DNA of 64,000 bases, taken from positions 264,996,317-265,060,316 of the forward strand of contig OW386285.2 of the NCBI GenBank assembly GCA_936432065.2. The letters run 5' to 3'. This document shows, one piece after another, positions 12,261 through 23,978 of the stretch. Positions within the stretch are counted from its first letter, which is position 1. Every line of letters begins with the position of its first letter. Source of the DNA: Rutpela maculata. Its lineage: Eukaryota; Arthropoda; Insecta; Coleoptera; Cerambycidae. The position numbers and the translations under genes were made by a program. A model generated the notes under the pieces. That model saw only the letters and a program-made list of their open reading frames with translations. It was not told where the DNA came from and searched no databases.

Positions 12261-14101
12261 TTGAACGTGGGTGATACAGGCGGCAGTAAAGCGTCTCTAA
12301 CTTCTGTGTTACTAAAAACCAAATATGAAGAGTCCTTCGATAAAGCAAAATGCGTAATATGTCAAATTAACACGAATGAAACAGTAACATCAAGTGAAAA
12401 TGGACAGAAGAGAATCCAAGATGCCGCTGAAATACGGAAAGATGATGTTCAAAAACGATTGAAACTAATGACTGAAGATGACAGAGTAGTTTATCACTGT
12501 AACAACAAGTGCTACAAATCATATACACTGAAAAAAACCTTGGATAAAATCAACCAAAAAACACCTCAATGTAGTGAAGAGCCCTAGTCTTTTGCAGAAG
12601 ATACTACAGTTGAGGACCAAGGCCATCTACTCAGAAGATCGTTGACTTCTGCGCGTCCACCCCCATCAGCTCATTTGAAACCTGAAGACCTTCCGTGTGT
12701 TATATGTGGTTCGCCAGAATAAAGGTCAAAGGGACGGACGACAGGAAAAAATACAGAATATGCGAGTCCAAAAGAGCAAACACATTTTTATCAGCAGCTA
12801 GTTATTTCGGAGACGAAGTGTTTAGTCGAGTAGCTGATTTAAGCAGTGATACGAGTGTATTTGCAGCTGATTTGTATTCTCACCCGAACTGTATGCGTAT
12901 ATATATTCGGAAGTATGAGTGTGCCATAATTTCGCAACCACATTCTCGTCAATCTTCGGATAAATTCATCTTTTGAAAGGGCTAACGAAATTTTAGAGCC
13001 TCTTGTGATTGCAGGCTATGGGTTCACACTCACTGACATTAAACAATTAATGGCTAATATTGATGATACAGTGCTGATTCATAACAATGAAGTTAAGATT
13101 TTCTTGGTTAGAGTTTATAATGATAAAATTCGATTTTGTAAGTCCAACAGAAAGAATGAGCCACTCATGGTCTTCTCGGCTGACCTGACTCCTGAAGTTC
13201 TCGCTGCAAAAATACGCTCACAAGACGCAGTAAAAGTAGCAGGTACAATCTTAAGAAACAGTTTGAAAGACTGCGACTTTGGACTAAATGACAAATTCTG
13301 CGATGTCTCAGATCTACAAAAATCATGAGAATCAGTAACAATGCCAGATGTTGTATTAACATTTTTCTCGTCTCTGTTTAATGTCAGTAAAACAAAATTG
13401 TTTCAAACAAAAGCTCCCGAATTCGAAGCAGAAGCTGAAGACTCTGGTGATGACATTGAAGATATTTGCGAAGATGTGGAAGACAAACACCTAAACCGAC
13501 TAACTGTGCAAATGAACAGTATTTTCCAAATTATGTTTTATCAAATTCACCGAGGGAAAAAGAAAACACCTTTACACATGATGACTGTTCATGCATTATA
13601 CGATAAATGTAAAAGTAGAGAACTTATGACTTCCATGAATAGAATTGGTGTTTCTACAAGCTACAATGACGTAGTGAGAAGCAGAGACTTATTGGCAACA
13701 TATGCAGTGAAATCAGGCGAAGCCACAAGCATGCCGATACCAAGTCACTTCTCTAAAAAAGAATTTACAATTGCCGCTCTCGATAATTTTGATTTTGAAG
13801 ACAGCTCTTCTTTGTCTGGAACATCCAGTACACACGATACCGTGATGGTACTTTTCCAAGATTCACGTAGTTAATGGTAAAGGATCTGTAAAAGCCGCTG
13901 GAATTAATAAACGATGCTGTAAACTTGCTACGCAACTTCCTTGTCAAAAAGTGCAAAATTACCACAAACCATTAAAACGCCCCAGTCTACAAGAAGATTT
14001 TCAAGTCGCTGAAGATATGAATATTGTTATATCTGATACTGCAGTAACCGAAGCTAATGCAAAGGAATTTCTTATATCGCTTGTACGATCTGGAATAAAA
14101 T
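12261..14101 (+). pseudogene. decayed gene for a Cys/His-rich transposon protein of unnamed family
   Basis: A single protein-like reading can be followed through three frames. Residues near 12345 give CVICQ, followed at about 12490 by a Y-H-C-N-N-K-C motif. A second CVICG at about 12695 pairs with a H-P-N-C motif at about 12885. Together these look like two C-x2-C...H-x3-C zinc-binding units. Further on are IAGYGFTLTDIK (13010), TPLHMMTVHALYDKCKSREL (13567) and FTIAALDNFDFEDSSSLSGT (13763). Frame changes occur near 12720, 12970 and 13860, and an in-frame TGA at 13326-13328 stands where Trp would fit. Reading continues to about 14101. I recall similar multicopy proteins in insects and cnidarians. 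The acidic motif near 13790 could be part of a DDE-type catalytic core, perhaps Academ-like, but this is unverified. Position between long inverted repeats argues for a transposase or its partner. Confidence 0.65.
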
Positions 14102-15380
14102 GTGTTAATACTTGTACATATTGATATATATTATTACTTGTCTACTTTGAAAATGGTGTAAGGGTTAAGCTGAAGGGTTCAATTTTACCACTGTTATATT
14201 TTTTGACCCCTTATACCTAGATTTTGACACCAGACTGAAGTCTGTGGGCTTTATAGTTCTTTAAATACAATATAATATTGAAATCATCCTCCATTTTTAA
14301 AAATGGCGCACAAAAAACAGTGGCGCCAAATTCGCGGTGTCTACCCAAGCAAAATTAGTTCTATAATGAACCTTAAACAGAAATTTGAAATCCGTTTCTC
14401 TGGACAACATTTTTTTTACGGGGTTATGCCTTGGGGACAGGACTATTACTCTTGTTACATTTATCCTGGAACATGCTGTATATCCAGATTCCTATTCGAT
14501 GTGAAATTTCGTATACATTAGCGAAACGAGGAATGTCATTGAAAATATTGTTAACTGAACACCAGTTTTTGGTATTGGCTGAGATGATCATAAAAACGTG
14601 CATATTTTAATTATATTTTTCTAATCAAACATTTGTAGGTAATTAATTAGCCCAAAAATGTTACCGTGACATTATCGTTTGCCCACAAAAATGCAAATAC
14701 CATTTCAAAATCAGAGTGTTGAAACCTTAGACACAACTTTGAAGTTAGTCCTCTATGGTGAGGATACGCATGCGCATTAGTTTGACAGTTTGATTGTTCA
14801 TTTTCTGGTTTCTAGAGTTTTGGTAAATAATAATTTATTTTTTATGGAAAAGCAATTTTTTTGGTGTGTTTGTTCTAAGGAATACTTTACATGGTGAACG
14901 TGTTATGAAAATCGGCCGAAATGGAGGGTTTTTAGTGTTTACAGTGACGGAGAGTGAGTGTTAAGGTGGAAAATTTCAAAAATTTTTTTTGGAGAAACTA
15001 TGCATTTGGCCGAAAACTGATTTCAGATTCGTGTTCTACGACCCCAAATTAGTGTATCCTGAAAAAATTTCGCAAAAATTCGGATGTTATGCTAAAATGC
15101 AGAATTACCAATATTTTTTAATTTTGATTAAATTTTGGATTTGGGGTTTTTGGTTAATTCTGAACAACTTTCGTTAATAATATTTTCCGATAAAAAAATG
15201 CCTAACATCGGAAAATCGTAAACGGTTTAGGGGTAGTTTTTGAAGTTTTTGAAGTGTAGGTCGGAATATATTGTCGCCATCGTGTTCCCCGCCATCGAAA
15301 ACGGGGGAGAAGATGTCTCGCAGAACTTTTGGGCTTTTTGCCTTTTTCTGGTTTACCTCGGGGACTAAAATCCAACGCGA

Positions 15381-17094
15381 GGCTAGATGTTAAAAAATGA
15401 AAACTAAACATTTGAAGTAGATACTGGAACTTTAAAATTAAAGATAATGTACTATTATATTATAACACATAGTACTAAAGGAGTGTCGTTATGTCCGTGT
15501 GTCTGTATGTATGAATACGCTATTCTTGAAAATCACTGAAATTGACTGATGCGGATTTCGCCATTGCACAACTTAAGTATTCTCTGAGGAAAGTTTACGC
15601 GTACAAACACTGACGCTGTATTTTCTTAATGCAATTATTAAACGTTACAACTCAGGTCTTTAAAAAAAATGTCATACAAGCAAGGGAATTCGTAAATATA
15701 CTTTTTGTAGCCTTTTGATTGGAATCCCATAACCCCCCCCCCCCAAAGTTGTGCTCAAGCGCTCAAGGAGTCATCTTGGAAAATACAGTTTTCGACTTTT
15801 TTTAATACAACCGTTCATTTTAGAAAAAAAAGTTGAAATACAAATTGTTACGCGAATAATTATCTACAACTTTTGTTATTCTCATTTTTTGTCGGACCAA
15901 ACCTGGAGGTACAAAATGGCGTTGAACCATTCTCCGACACAACGTTTAAGTCGCCATTAAAAAAACTTGACTGTTATTCGAAGCCTAATAAAATATATGA
16001 GGCATGCATCGTTTCCCTTTAATCCACAGCCTTTGTCCATCCAAGTTCATCCAGTTCCTGCCTCTTATTGCTATCTTTTCTCTCGCCCCCACCACTACCA
16101 GCAGTAGGGTAGATCTGGGCGTTTTTCAGATTGAATTCAGCGTTTTAGTAGTCAATGCGTAATTTGACCCACGAATAATTCCTACAAGAGATTTTCTTTT
16201 TTTATACTATAGAGGGATTTGTCCCGATCATTAATTGATGTTTTTCACAAAAATATCGTGTCCGCTACGGTCGCCATGTTGAAAAAATTCAAAGTAACTT
16301 TTTCTCAATTATTTTCGTTCCTGTTATTTCTACCCTAAAATTATAGTCCAAGATCCCAGAGCCGCCAGACCTACGTCATTTTAGCAAAGCTAATATTTTG
16401 ACAAAGAATAGTGTAATATCTAGTTAAGAACGTATGCGCATTTGCTAGCTTGAAAGCGGGGCGCTTTTGCAGAAAACAGGTACAGATCAAGGGGCCCCCA
16501 GCTGGCGCCTGTTTTTTTTTCGGATTTCTGCTTTCTGCTCATCAAAAAATTTTTTTCGGATTTCTCCCCCTCGCTCAAAAAAAATGCTGGGATGGAAAAA
16601 TTTTTTTTTTTTGGATTTCTTCCCCCCGCTCATCAAAAAAATGTTGGGATGGGGGGAAAAATTTATGTTGGGATCAAAAAAAAATTTGACACCCTGTATC
16701 TTTTTCCACAGCAAAAATGTACTAAAGCATGTTTGGTTATATCCTCATATTTTGGTCCAAAGAATCTACCCTCGAACTATGGCCTATTATTAACGGTCCA
16801 CCCTGTATTTTTGCAGATTGACATGAAATTTGATGCATGGTAGTTTCAGGTTTCTCTGATAACGAGCCTATTATATTTCATGTAAATTTGCAAAAATACT
16901 GCAATTATCGCAGCTATATTTGATTTGATTCAATTCTTTTATTACATATATTATTTGGTCCGCACATACCATCAAATCATCGAATTATTATAACTGTTGC
17001 ATGTTATTAAAAAAGTTTCCCCAAGGGTACCAAGGTGGCACCCATCAAAATTGAAAAGACTACACCCAAAGGAACAATAACACAGCCCAACAAA
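15381..17094. other. spacer with simple and low-complexity repeats
   Basis: There is a C homopolymer at about 15731-15743. From about 16495 to 16690 there is a degenerate 60-bp tandem (three to four units of a C-rich GCTCATCAAAAAA phrase followed by T-runs and TGGGATGG). These tandems create several overlapping ORFs on both strands that I reject. Bases 16690-16830 contain two CACCCTGTAT-type phrases of the kind that flank many insect repeats. No gene is supported. Confidence 0.4.
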
Positions 17095-18690
17095 AAAAAA
17101 GTGGTCTGTACGGCGGACCAGACTAGTGTATCCTTATGCATTTGGACCCGCTGAAACCGAATCTGAAGTCAGAATCGTCAGATTCGCTCGTTTTTCACCC
17201 CCAACCCCAAAAAAACACCCTCCTAAAAAATGGTCTGTCCAGCGGACCAGACCAGTATATCCTTACGTAGTTGGACCCGCTGAATCTGAAGTCAGAATTT
17301 TAAGATTGGCCCGTTTTTCACCTCTTAGCCCAAAAAACATCCCCCCCCCCCCCCCAAAAAAAAGTGGTTTCTCCGGAAGACCATACCAGTGTATCCTTGC
17401 GTATTTTAACCCGCTGAATCCGAATCCCAAAATTGTCATATTGGTTCGTTTTTCACCCAAAAAAAAGGGGTCTGTCCAGCAGACCATACCAGTGTATCCT
17501 TACCAAATACATAAGCATACACTGGTACAGTCCGCCGAGCAGGCCACTTTGAGGGGGGGGTTGGGGGGTGAAAACGAGCTAATCTGACAATTCTAAATTC
17601 GGTTTTAGCGGGTCTAAATATATAAGGAAACACAGGTATGGTCCGCCGGACATTCCACTTGTTTTACTTTGGGGGTGTTTTTTGGGGTTAGGTGTGAAAA
17701 ACCGAGCCATCTGACAATTCTGACTTTGAATTCAGCAGGTCAAAATACATAAGGATACACTGGTATAGTCCGCCGGACAGACTACTTCCTTTTTGTTTTT
17801 GGATTGTTAATGGGGTTGGGGGGTGAAAAACGAGCCAATCTGACAATTAGATATCTGTAATTTTTTTTAAATTATCTCTATAAATAAAAAAGTTAGCGCT
17901 CATCTGGGCTAAGGCTCGATGACGTCACAGTATATGATTCCATCAATAGCGAGCGGGCGCGGGCACCGGAAGTTTAGTTGATTCAGTGTTATTCTTACCG
18001 TACACAGCGTAAGAAATAAGTTATGCCTGAAATAACAGGGAGTTGTGTACTGTGACGTCACAGTCTAGCGCAAAGTAATCAAATAAGAAATTAAATAAGT
18101 TCGTGAATTTTTCAGATATCGAGATGATTTTTTTTTTGTTTGACTAGTTAACTGAAAGACTACTAAATGAGGTTGAATGTACATGATATTTCTAAAATAG
18201 GAAACTTCCTAATTCTGACTTTGGATTCGATTTCAGCGGATCTAAATACATAAGGAAACACTGGTATGGTCCGCCGGACAGATCATTTTTTGGGGAAGTG
18301 TGTTTTTTGGGGTTAGGGATGAAAGATGAGCCAATCTGTCAATTCCAACTTCGAATTAGGAATCAGCAGGTCAAAATACATAAGAATACGCTGGTATAGT
18401 CCGCCGGACAGACCACTTTCTTTTTGTCTTGGGGTTGTTTTTTGGGGTAAAGAACGAGCCAATCTGGCAATTCAGACTTCGGATACGGTTTCAGCAGGTC
18501 CAAATACATAAGGATACACTGGTCTGGTCCGCCGGATAGACCTTTTTTGGGGAGTGTTTTTTGGGGTTAAGGGTGAAAATCGAGCCAATCTGACAATTCT
18601 GACTTCGGATTCAGTTTCAGCGGGTTCAAATACATACGGATACACTGATCTGGTCCGCCGGACAGACCACTTTTTTTTGTGGGTCTGTGT
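17095..18690. repeat. head-to-head tandem array of about 120-bp units
   Basis: From 17095 to about 17510 there are four units in one orientation. Each has GTCYGTCCGGCGGACCA-like text, then TATCCTTA, then CCGCTGAA, a GTCAGAAT phrase and a C-rich tail. From about 17520 the same unit runs in the opposite orientation for about three copies. After an inserted element (17846-18212) it resumes for about four more to 18690. The inversion point is near 17515. All ORFs here follow the repeat period. It is a satellite-like array, not a gene. Confidence 0.8.
17846..18212 (-). mobile_element. TTAGGAAGTTTCC-family element, truncated copy
   Basis: The right end (GGAAACTTCCTAA at 18200-18212) and the text before it match the full copies at 27591-28283 and 32137-33216. 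So do the CTCTATAAATAAAAAAGTTA block at about 17875 and the GAGCGGGCGCGGGCACC block at 17950. The left terminal repeat and the middle third, including the shared ORF, are missing. It interrupts the 120-bp tandem array. Confidence 0.75.
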
Positions 18691-20689
18691 AATCAGAAGA
18701 AAAACTTTAAACATACATATTGCAAAGTTGACAAATTGGCACTCACTGTCAACCGGACTAGTATAATGTTATATCGTTGAATACATCTTTAAAAGAGCAA
18801 TTTGCATCATTAAATGTAAAATTTAAAAAATATCGATGACGTCATAGTTCCGTCAAACATGACGCAAAAAAATTAAAAATACTGCAGAAAGATGACAATT
18901 TTTATGTACTGTTTTTGCGGTTTTTCGAAAAGTAAACAGAAGAAAACATGAATTTTATTCCTTACTTTTGGAACACAGTTTACACAGGGGTATCGAAGTC
19001 AAGTTACGTCCATAAAATATTTATTTTTTTTAAATTCACATTTCTTAGTTGTATATATAAGACATGTCACAGAATTATTATTATCCCTAAAAAAGTTATT
19101 TTTGTTTTGTTTTAAGGAATTTATTTCTTTATTCATATTTCGTCGAACAGTCTATGTTTAAAGTTTCGACCAATAATTTTCAACATACAATAAACAAATA
19201 AATTTTCTTGATATACAAGAGAAGTCAGATAAATGGGTATTTCAGCAAACAGCTTAACATAACAATTATTGCAGTTGTTTTGAAGTACAAAATAAATGTT
19301 ATATTTTTACGCGTTAAAAAACAAGGTTGTATTTTAAAAATTGTAGAAAATATTTTAAAATATCTAACTTAAGGCTTATGCGAGAGTACAAAAAAATGTA
19401 CGTAGAAAAATGTATGCTGTTAAAAAATATTTGCGAATAACTGCCATAAAATTCGTCTATTCAAAAATGGATATCTGTTTGTTGTCGTTAACAAAAACAT
19501 GTATTATTACCTCGTGAGTGGGGATGTAAGTCAGAAACTAAAAGAAATCAATATTCGGTATAACAAATATCCAGTTCGAAAGATCATAATTAGAGTTTTT
19601 AGGCAATTTTTACTAATTTCACGAGAAGAACGTATATACTACAGTCAAATAGGGAAGATTAGAGGAAAAAACTCATAAAGTTTTGATACTTCGCAAATAT
19701 GTTTATGAAAGACTAAACATACTAAAAGTATCCGACTTTATCTCTTGCACTCGAGCCACCATCTTGGAAGAATGGTGATCCACTTAAGTCTTTTGCTTAT
19801 ATATCTCGCTATGCATTAGCGATATCGAAATTATACTTCCTATAAAAAAAACCGCTGCCCAAGGAATCACTACTTCCACATCCAGATTTTCTATCCAAGT
19901 CACTCACAACAAAAAAAAATATCATAAAAACAAATCTTTTAAGAATTTCATGAATATTGGCGTGGCGGCTTAGCCCGCAAGATTAAGTGAATGTTGCATT
20001 ACAAACATTATATGTAAACATGTCTACTCTTTCACGGTACGTCATCAAATATTAACAAGTAGTAGGTTATCTCTATTTATCAATATTCTAATCTTGCTTT
20101 ATCCCCCACCTCATCCAACCTTGTCATCCCCTGTTCCACCTTGTCCCACCTTCCCCTAATTACATTTAATAATTACCTCTGATTACTCTTACCCGCTAAT
20201 TACTTCCACCTCCCAAGCCACGCCCCCGTGAAGTCACAGGATGAGGCCTAGGACCTACCATAATACTCTAGTCCGAAAAAAATTGCTCGCACTTTCAAGA
20301 AACATTTGGTGCACTTTTGAAAAAAATTCGCCGTACTTTGGAAAAAAAATTTGGCGTATTTTCGAAAAAATTTATGGAACATTAATATTTGAAATCGTCG
20401 TCCCCAAAAACCTAAAAATAATATGGATAGGTGAAGTAAAAAAAATTGTTGAGGCCATTGGTTCTTGAACACGCACTAAATCACAATATTATTTTTTAAT
20501 CCCTTTTAATAACTGGGTGGAGATGATAATGACGGTGGCTAATGCCAAAAAATTTTTTGAGCCCTTAGCTTCTCTTATATATATATATATTAAATATCAA
20601 TAGCCTCTTGAGGTAAAGCTTTTACACATACATCCGCACATATAAAACCAATTGCTATCTTATAAAATTTGGAGAGAGAGGAAATGAGA
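18691..20689. other. AT-rich spacer with repeat fragments
   Basis: No gene is seen. Bases 19860-19915 match, inverted, the sequence at 4820-4870. Bases 20510-20590 match, inverted, the sequence around 4550-4600, so remnants of the CTTCCAC-type repeat are present. Bases 20100-20220 are pyrimidine-rich, with repeated CCACCT/CCACCTT text. Overlapping ORFs at 20241-20472 on opposite strands have no motif. Confidence 0.4.
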
Positions 20690-21405
20690 TTTTATCGTTT
20701 TGCGAAATTTATTTACAGAAGTTGTTTTCAGTTAGTCATCTATATTATTGTAGATCGAGATTGCGTTACATACAAATGACTGTACTTTTTGAGTTTAAAT
20801 ACGAATCAGCAACAGCTACTTTGCATCTTTTGCAAACGATATTGCGTAATCTTATCAAGACATGGAAAGTATACTATATTGCAATAATTTAAAATGGATA
20901 GCACAAGACTTTCACACAATTTTTTTTTTACTTTAAAATTTAAAATACTTATATTAGAATTAAACAACGAGTAATAAGCTTTTTTTAATAAAACTGCCAT
21001 GTGCTCCGTGAAACGCACCTTATAGTCAAAAAAATGAGACCTAAATTTTTTGCTTCATTTAGAAAGGGCAAGTATTGTCCATTGATTTAGATTTGCCTTC
21101 GTGTCTTCCCGTGTTTTATTAGAAGTAAAGCACAATACTGCACTTTTGGTGGAATTTAGTTTAATACTGTTTTGATTAGCATAATTATGAATAGAGTCTA
21201 AGTCCGAATTAATTAAATCACGAACATTTATTGTGTTTTCAGAAGGAAATTTATAAAACAATTGAGTATTATCGGCATAACATTGGATTTTACCATAATT
21301 GATATGTTTGAATATCAGCAGTACAGATTAAAAACAAAACGGGTCCTAAAACCGATCCTTGCGGCACACCTGATGTGATTGGGCAAATATTTGCCAGCTA
21401 ATAAT
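20690..21405 (-). pseudogene. dead non-LTR retrotransposon reverse transcriptase fragment
   Basis: Read on the minus strand, bases about 21395-21340 give ITSGVPQGSVLGP, the conserved RT motif of Jockey/CR1-type LINEs. It is followed at about 21280 by Y-A-D-N-T-Q in the place of the YADD catalytic box. A thumb-like region follows (MRFTEHMAVLLKKAYY at about 21018 downward) and the frame ends RLQKMQSSCC. The frame closes with a TGA that looks like a CGA codon mutated, because RFVF-like text continues after it. At least one frame break separates the pieces. The element is truncated at both ends and cannot encode an active enzyme. Confidence 0.8.
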
Positions 21406-23080
21406 AATAATGGAAAGATGTTGCCTTTCTAAAATTGTCTCCCAAACAATTAAAATTTAAATATATAAATGTTATTTGACGTGTTTTTTTAATAATATAC
21501 ACATTTATTAATTGACATAAACTCTACACACATAACTTATTATAATGTAAAAGGTTAAGTTAAGTAGCTATTAAGCTAGACTTCGCCTTTAGAAATATGC
21601 TGTAAATCTAATTATAAATAAAGCCATTTTATTATTATTATTATTATTAATTGTATGTTTACTACAAAATGTAAATATATTAGAATCATATATTAAAAAG
21701 TACATTTATTATTTTTGCAAAAATTATTTATATTATGTTTAATAATTAAAATTAACAAAGCAATTTTTATCAATTTTTGCAATTTAAAAATTATTAACAA
21801 TCAAAATTAAAAGTAAATATATTTAGATTATCAAATAAATAAAAATGCGGTTATTTATACGCCGTACCAATACCGTTACAATAGAAGGCATAGAAATCAT
21901 ACTTTTTTGTTTGTTTAATAATTCAAAAGTGGTTGAGGAATGTAATTAATTATTAATTATTTTACTTATTGTTTGTAGCATACATTGATATTACAAAATT
22001 ATATTAATTGTAGTAAATAATAACAAATTTTTGACAATAATTAAAAAACATACAATGAAAATGGGCATTTTTTCGGAATTTTCGTTTTTCCGGCATCTTT
22101 TTCCATTGCACTATATATATATTTTTTTTATTTAGTGAAAATAGAAGTAAAAACAAAAAAAATGAGCCCAATCCGAACTCTATCGGATAAGTACTCTTAT
22201 AAGGAATCGCAGTTGAAAATTTCACTTTTTTTTTTCTTAAATTGAATTAAACAACCGTTAAATATTTTACTCCAAAAAAAATAATGCTTATTTGGGACAC
22301 CAAAAGGTATACTTTCACCAAGTTTGAGCTAAATCGAATTATTTTTGTGCAAGAAAAAAAAAATCGAAAAAAGATTTTTTTGCGTGTATCCAGAAAAATT
22401 TGAGGTTAGGATAAAAATGCTCTCCACAGAAGTTGTAGATCTCTTTATTACCTACAACTTTTATAATTAACTTTTTTCGATAATTAACCCAGAAATCGCA
22501 AAAAACCGTTTTTCACCCCTAAAAATCCACCCCATTTCACCCCAGATAACCGCAGATGGTTCGGATTATTTTTTCTTCTTTACTTGTGATATGTTCTAAA
22601 ATATTCTGCTATCAGTTTGCTGTAACGAATTATTTTGTTGTTTAACCTTTATCTAGCCTGGTCTATTAATAAACATATTTGCCAAGTTTCAAAACTTTAT
22701 CGTTTTTTTTTTCTGTCAAACGTTGAAATTTGTTCCTATTTGACATGATTACTTATTTATGTTTCATAGGCATGCACGTATAATGTTTCCAAAAGAAAAA
22801 TCTACCTTATATATCTATTTAGAAACTTGTATATAATAAAAAAAAAAAACAAAAATACCGTTGGAATAGGGATACCGTTCAGCATAAATCTTGCACGTAT
22901 AAATTTTGCGATCAATTTTTGAAAACCACGGGCTTACTCATCACAACAAAAGACATGTGTTTGGTACAAAGGAAATTATTTTAAAAAATTAAAATTTTGT
23001 AGAGCAGCTTTCAACATTCTTCCTTAAAATTATCTAAGTTTAACGTCACAGTAGTTATCTTTTTAATAGTTATTAAGGTA
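21406..23080. other. AT-rich spacer
   Basis: A (TTA)n microsatellite at about 21630-21650 ends a stretch that looks like the 3' tail of a retroposed element (AATAAAGCC just before it). The remainder is very AT-rich. Bases 22250-22560 have the wording of an old dispersed repeat. A 73-codon minus-strand ORF at 22225-22004 has no motif. No gene is supported. Confidence 0.4.
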
Positions 23081-23205
23081 CCAAGGGTGTTATAAGGATA
23101 ATAACGCACCGAGGTCGGCAGTGTACAATCCCGAGGGCCTCTGGCCCGAGGGAGTGTACGTCGATCGAGGGCGTCATTATCCTATAACACCCGTGGTGCC
23201 TTCAA
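23081..23205. repeat. GC-rich imperfect hairpin
   Basis: The text GGTACCAAGGGTGTTATAAGG is matched in reverse by CCTATAACACCCGTGGTGCC 100 bp later. Inner GAGGGC/GCCC segments also pair, so arms of about 55 bp can fold. The local GC content is far above the flanks. It lies about 560 bp upstream of the probable pyx coding-exon acceptor. Confidence 0.6.
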
Positions 23206-23208
23206 CGT

Positions 23209-23530
23209 TTAATGTCCTGCAAGTCTGTTATTTAATTCGAATTTTTTTTTTTGACATTTACGATTTATTAATTTGACATCTATTATGTTCAGAACGATTT
23301 GATTTAAAAGAGAGTAAAATCAAAATTGTTTGTAAACGCCGCCGTTGCATAGCAACGCATTTTGTTTGTCAATAACGCTATCATAATTTGCTTGTTTTGG
23401 GTTGTATTATAATTTTATAATGCCCTAGGGCGTTATAGATATTCATAACGCCCTAGGGCGTTATTTTTCATTTAATGTATCTCAAAATAGGGTGGTTATT
23501 GTAAAATAACAGACTTGTAGGACATTAATG
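23209..23530. mobile_element. MITE with internal perfect palindromes
   Basis: The ends are inverted: AATGTCCTGCAAGTCTGTTA near 23210 and TAACAGACTTGTAGGACATT near 23507. Inside are a perfect 20-bp palindrome, ATAACGCCCTAGGGCGTTAT, at 23445-23464 and a one-mismatch copy at 23417-23436. There is no ORF. It ends about 215 bp before the inferred 5' boundary of the first pyx coding exon. Confidence 0.65.
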
Positions 23531-23751
23531 ATATTTTTAAGTTTTATATTTCTAAGAGATTAAAATAACACACAAATAAGAATGTAGAAAGCCGCTCTAC
23601 ATGCTTTTGGAATTAGGTTCATTTAAAGAGAGATAAACTAGAATCCCTCGCATTTTTAGTCAATAGTAATGTTATCTTTTTGAAATTGAATTAGTAGGTT
23701 CATTTACATATAAGAATAAAAGTTGTATTAAATTGTGTTTTAGACAAATTC

Positions 23752-23805
23752 ATGACCGAGTACATTAAACCAGAACTACAATGGACAAAGCAACAAAAGT
23801 TATAA
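23752..23805 (+). other. short upstream ORF overlapping the pyx start
   Basis: An ATG at 23752 opens 17 codons that end at TAA 23803-23805 in a different frame from the channel, overlapping its start. Its context (TTC before ATG) is weak, while the pyx ATG at 23781 has A at -3 and G at +4. If transcribed it could lower translation of the channel. Whether it is in the mRNA depends on an acceptor (TTTTAG) ending at 23743, which is inferred. Confidence 0.35.
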
Positions 23806-23978
23806 TCACTGAGGAGCCTACGTTGCGGTGGGCAGATGACACTGAAGTAAATAATGACGAAACGGTCAGCATCTCTAGTGAAGAAGAGACTGGCTCAGAA
23901 TACGACAGTGAGCAAAGAGCTAGGACGAAACCATCGCAAGAAATCTGGAATACGGATGCCTTATGGAATGACTTACTG
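23781..23978 (+). CDS. pyx: TRPA channel, pyrexia-like, coding exon 1
   Basis: This exon holds the first 66 codons of a four-exon channel gene. It starts at an ATG with a good context and ends at a clear donor (TTACTG|GTGAGG, phase 0). The encoded N-terminus is acidic and serine-rich (VSISSEEETGSEYDSE) and closes with a tryptophan-rich WNTDALWNDLL. A TTTTAG at 23738-23743 is a plausible acceptor for a 5' non-coding exon. In frame it joins the exon at 29923. Assignment rests on that join and on the downstream exons; the exon alone has no domain. Confidence 0.7.

Larger units (their letters stand above)
8441..15380 (+). mobile_element. DNA transposon with about 1.2-kb terminal inverted repeats
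   Basis: The left arm is broken into pieces: about 8441-8700, 10660-11220 and 11640-12180. Each piece matches, in reverse order and orientation, the continuous right arm (about 15380 back to 14145). Examples are GGGGAACACGATGG at 8549 against CCATCGTGTTCCCC at 15279, CACTCACTCTCCGTCACTG at 10887 against its complement at 14940, and the block at 12060-12180 against 14150-14270. Between the arms lies a decayed gene (12261-14101). The left arm is interrupted by a nested element (8702-10519) and by stacked hairpins (about 11230-11640). Exact ends and target duplication were not resolved. Transposition by its own enzyme is no longer possible given the broken gene. Confidence 0.7.

Noticed and set aside
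17095..18690. CRISPR-like array
   Set aside because: Units of about 120 bp are repeated throughout without unique spacers, they invert in the middle, and the genome is eukaryotic.
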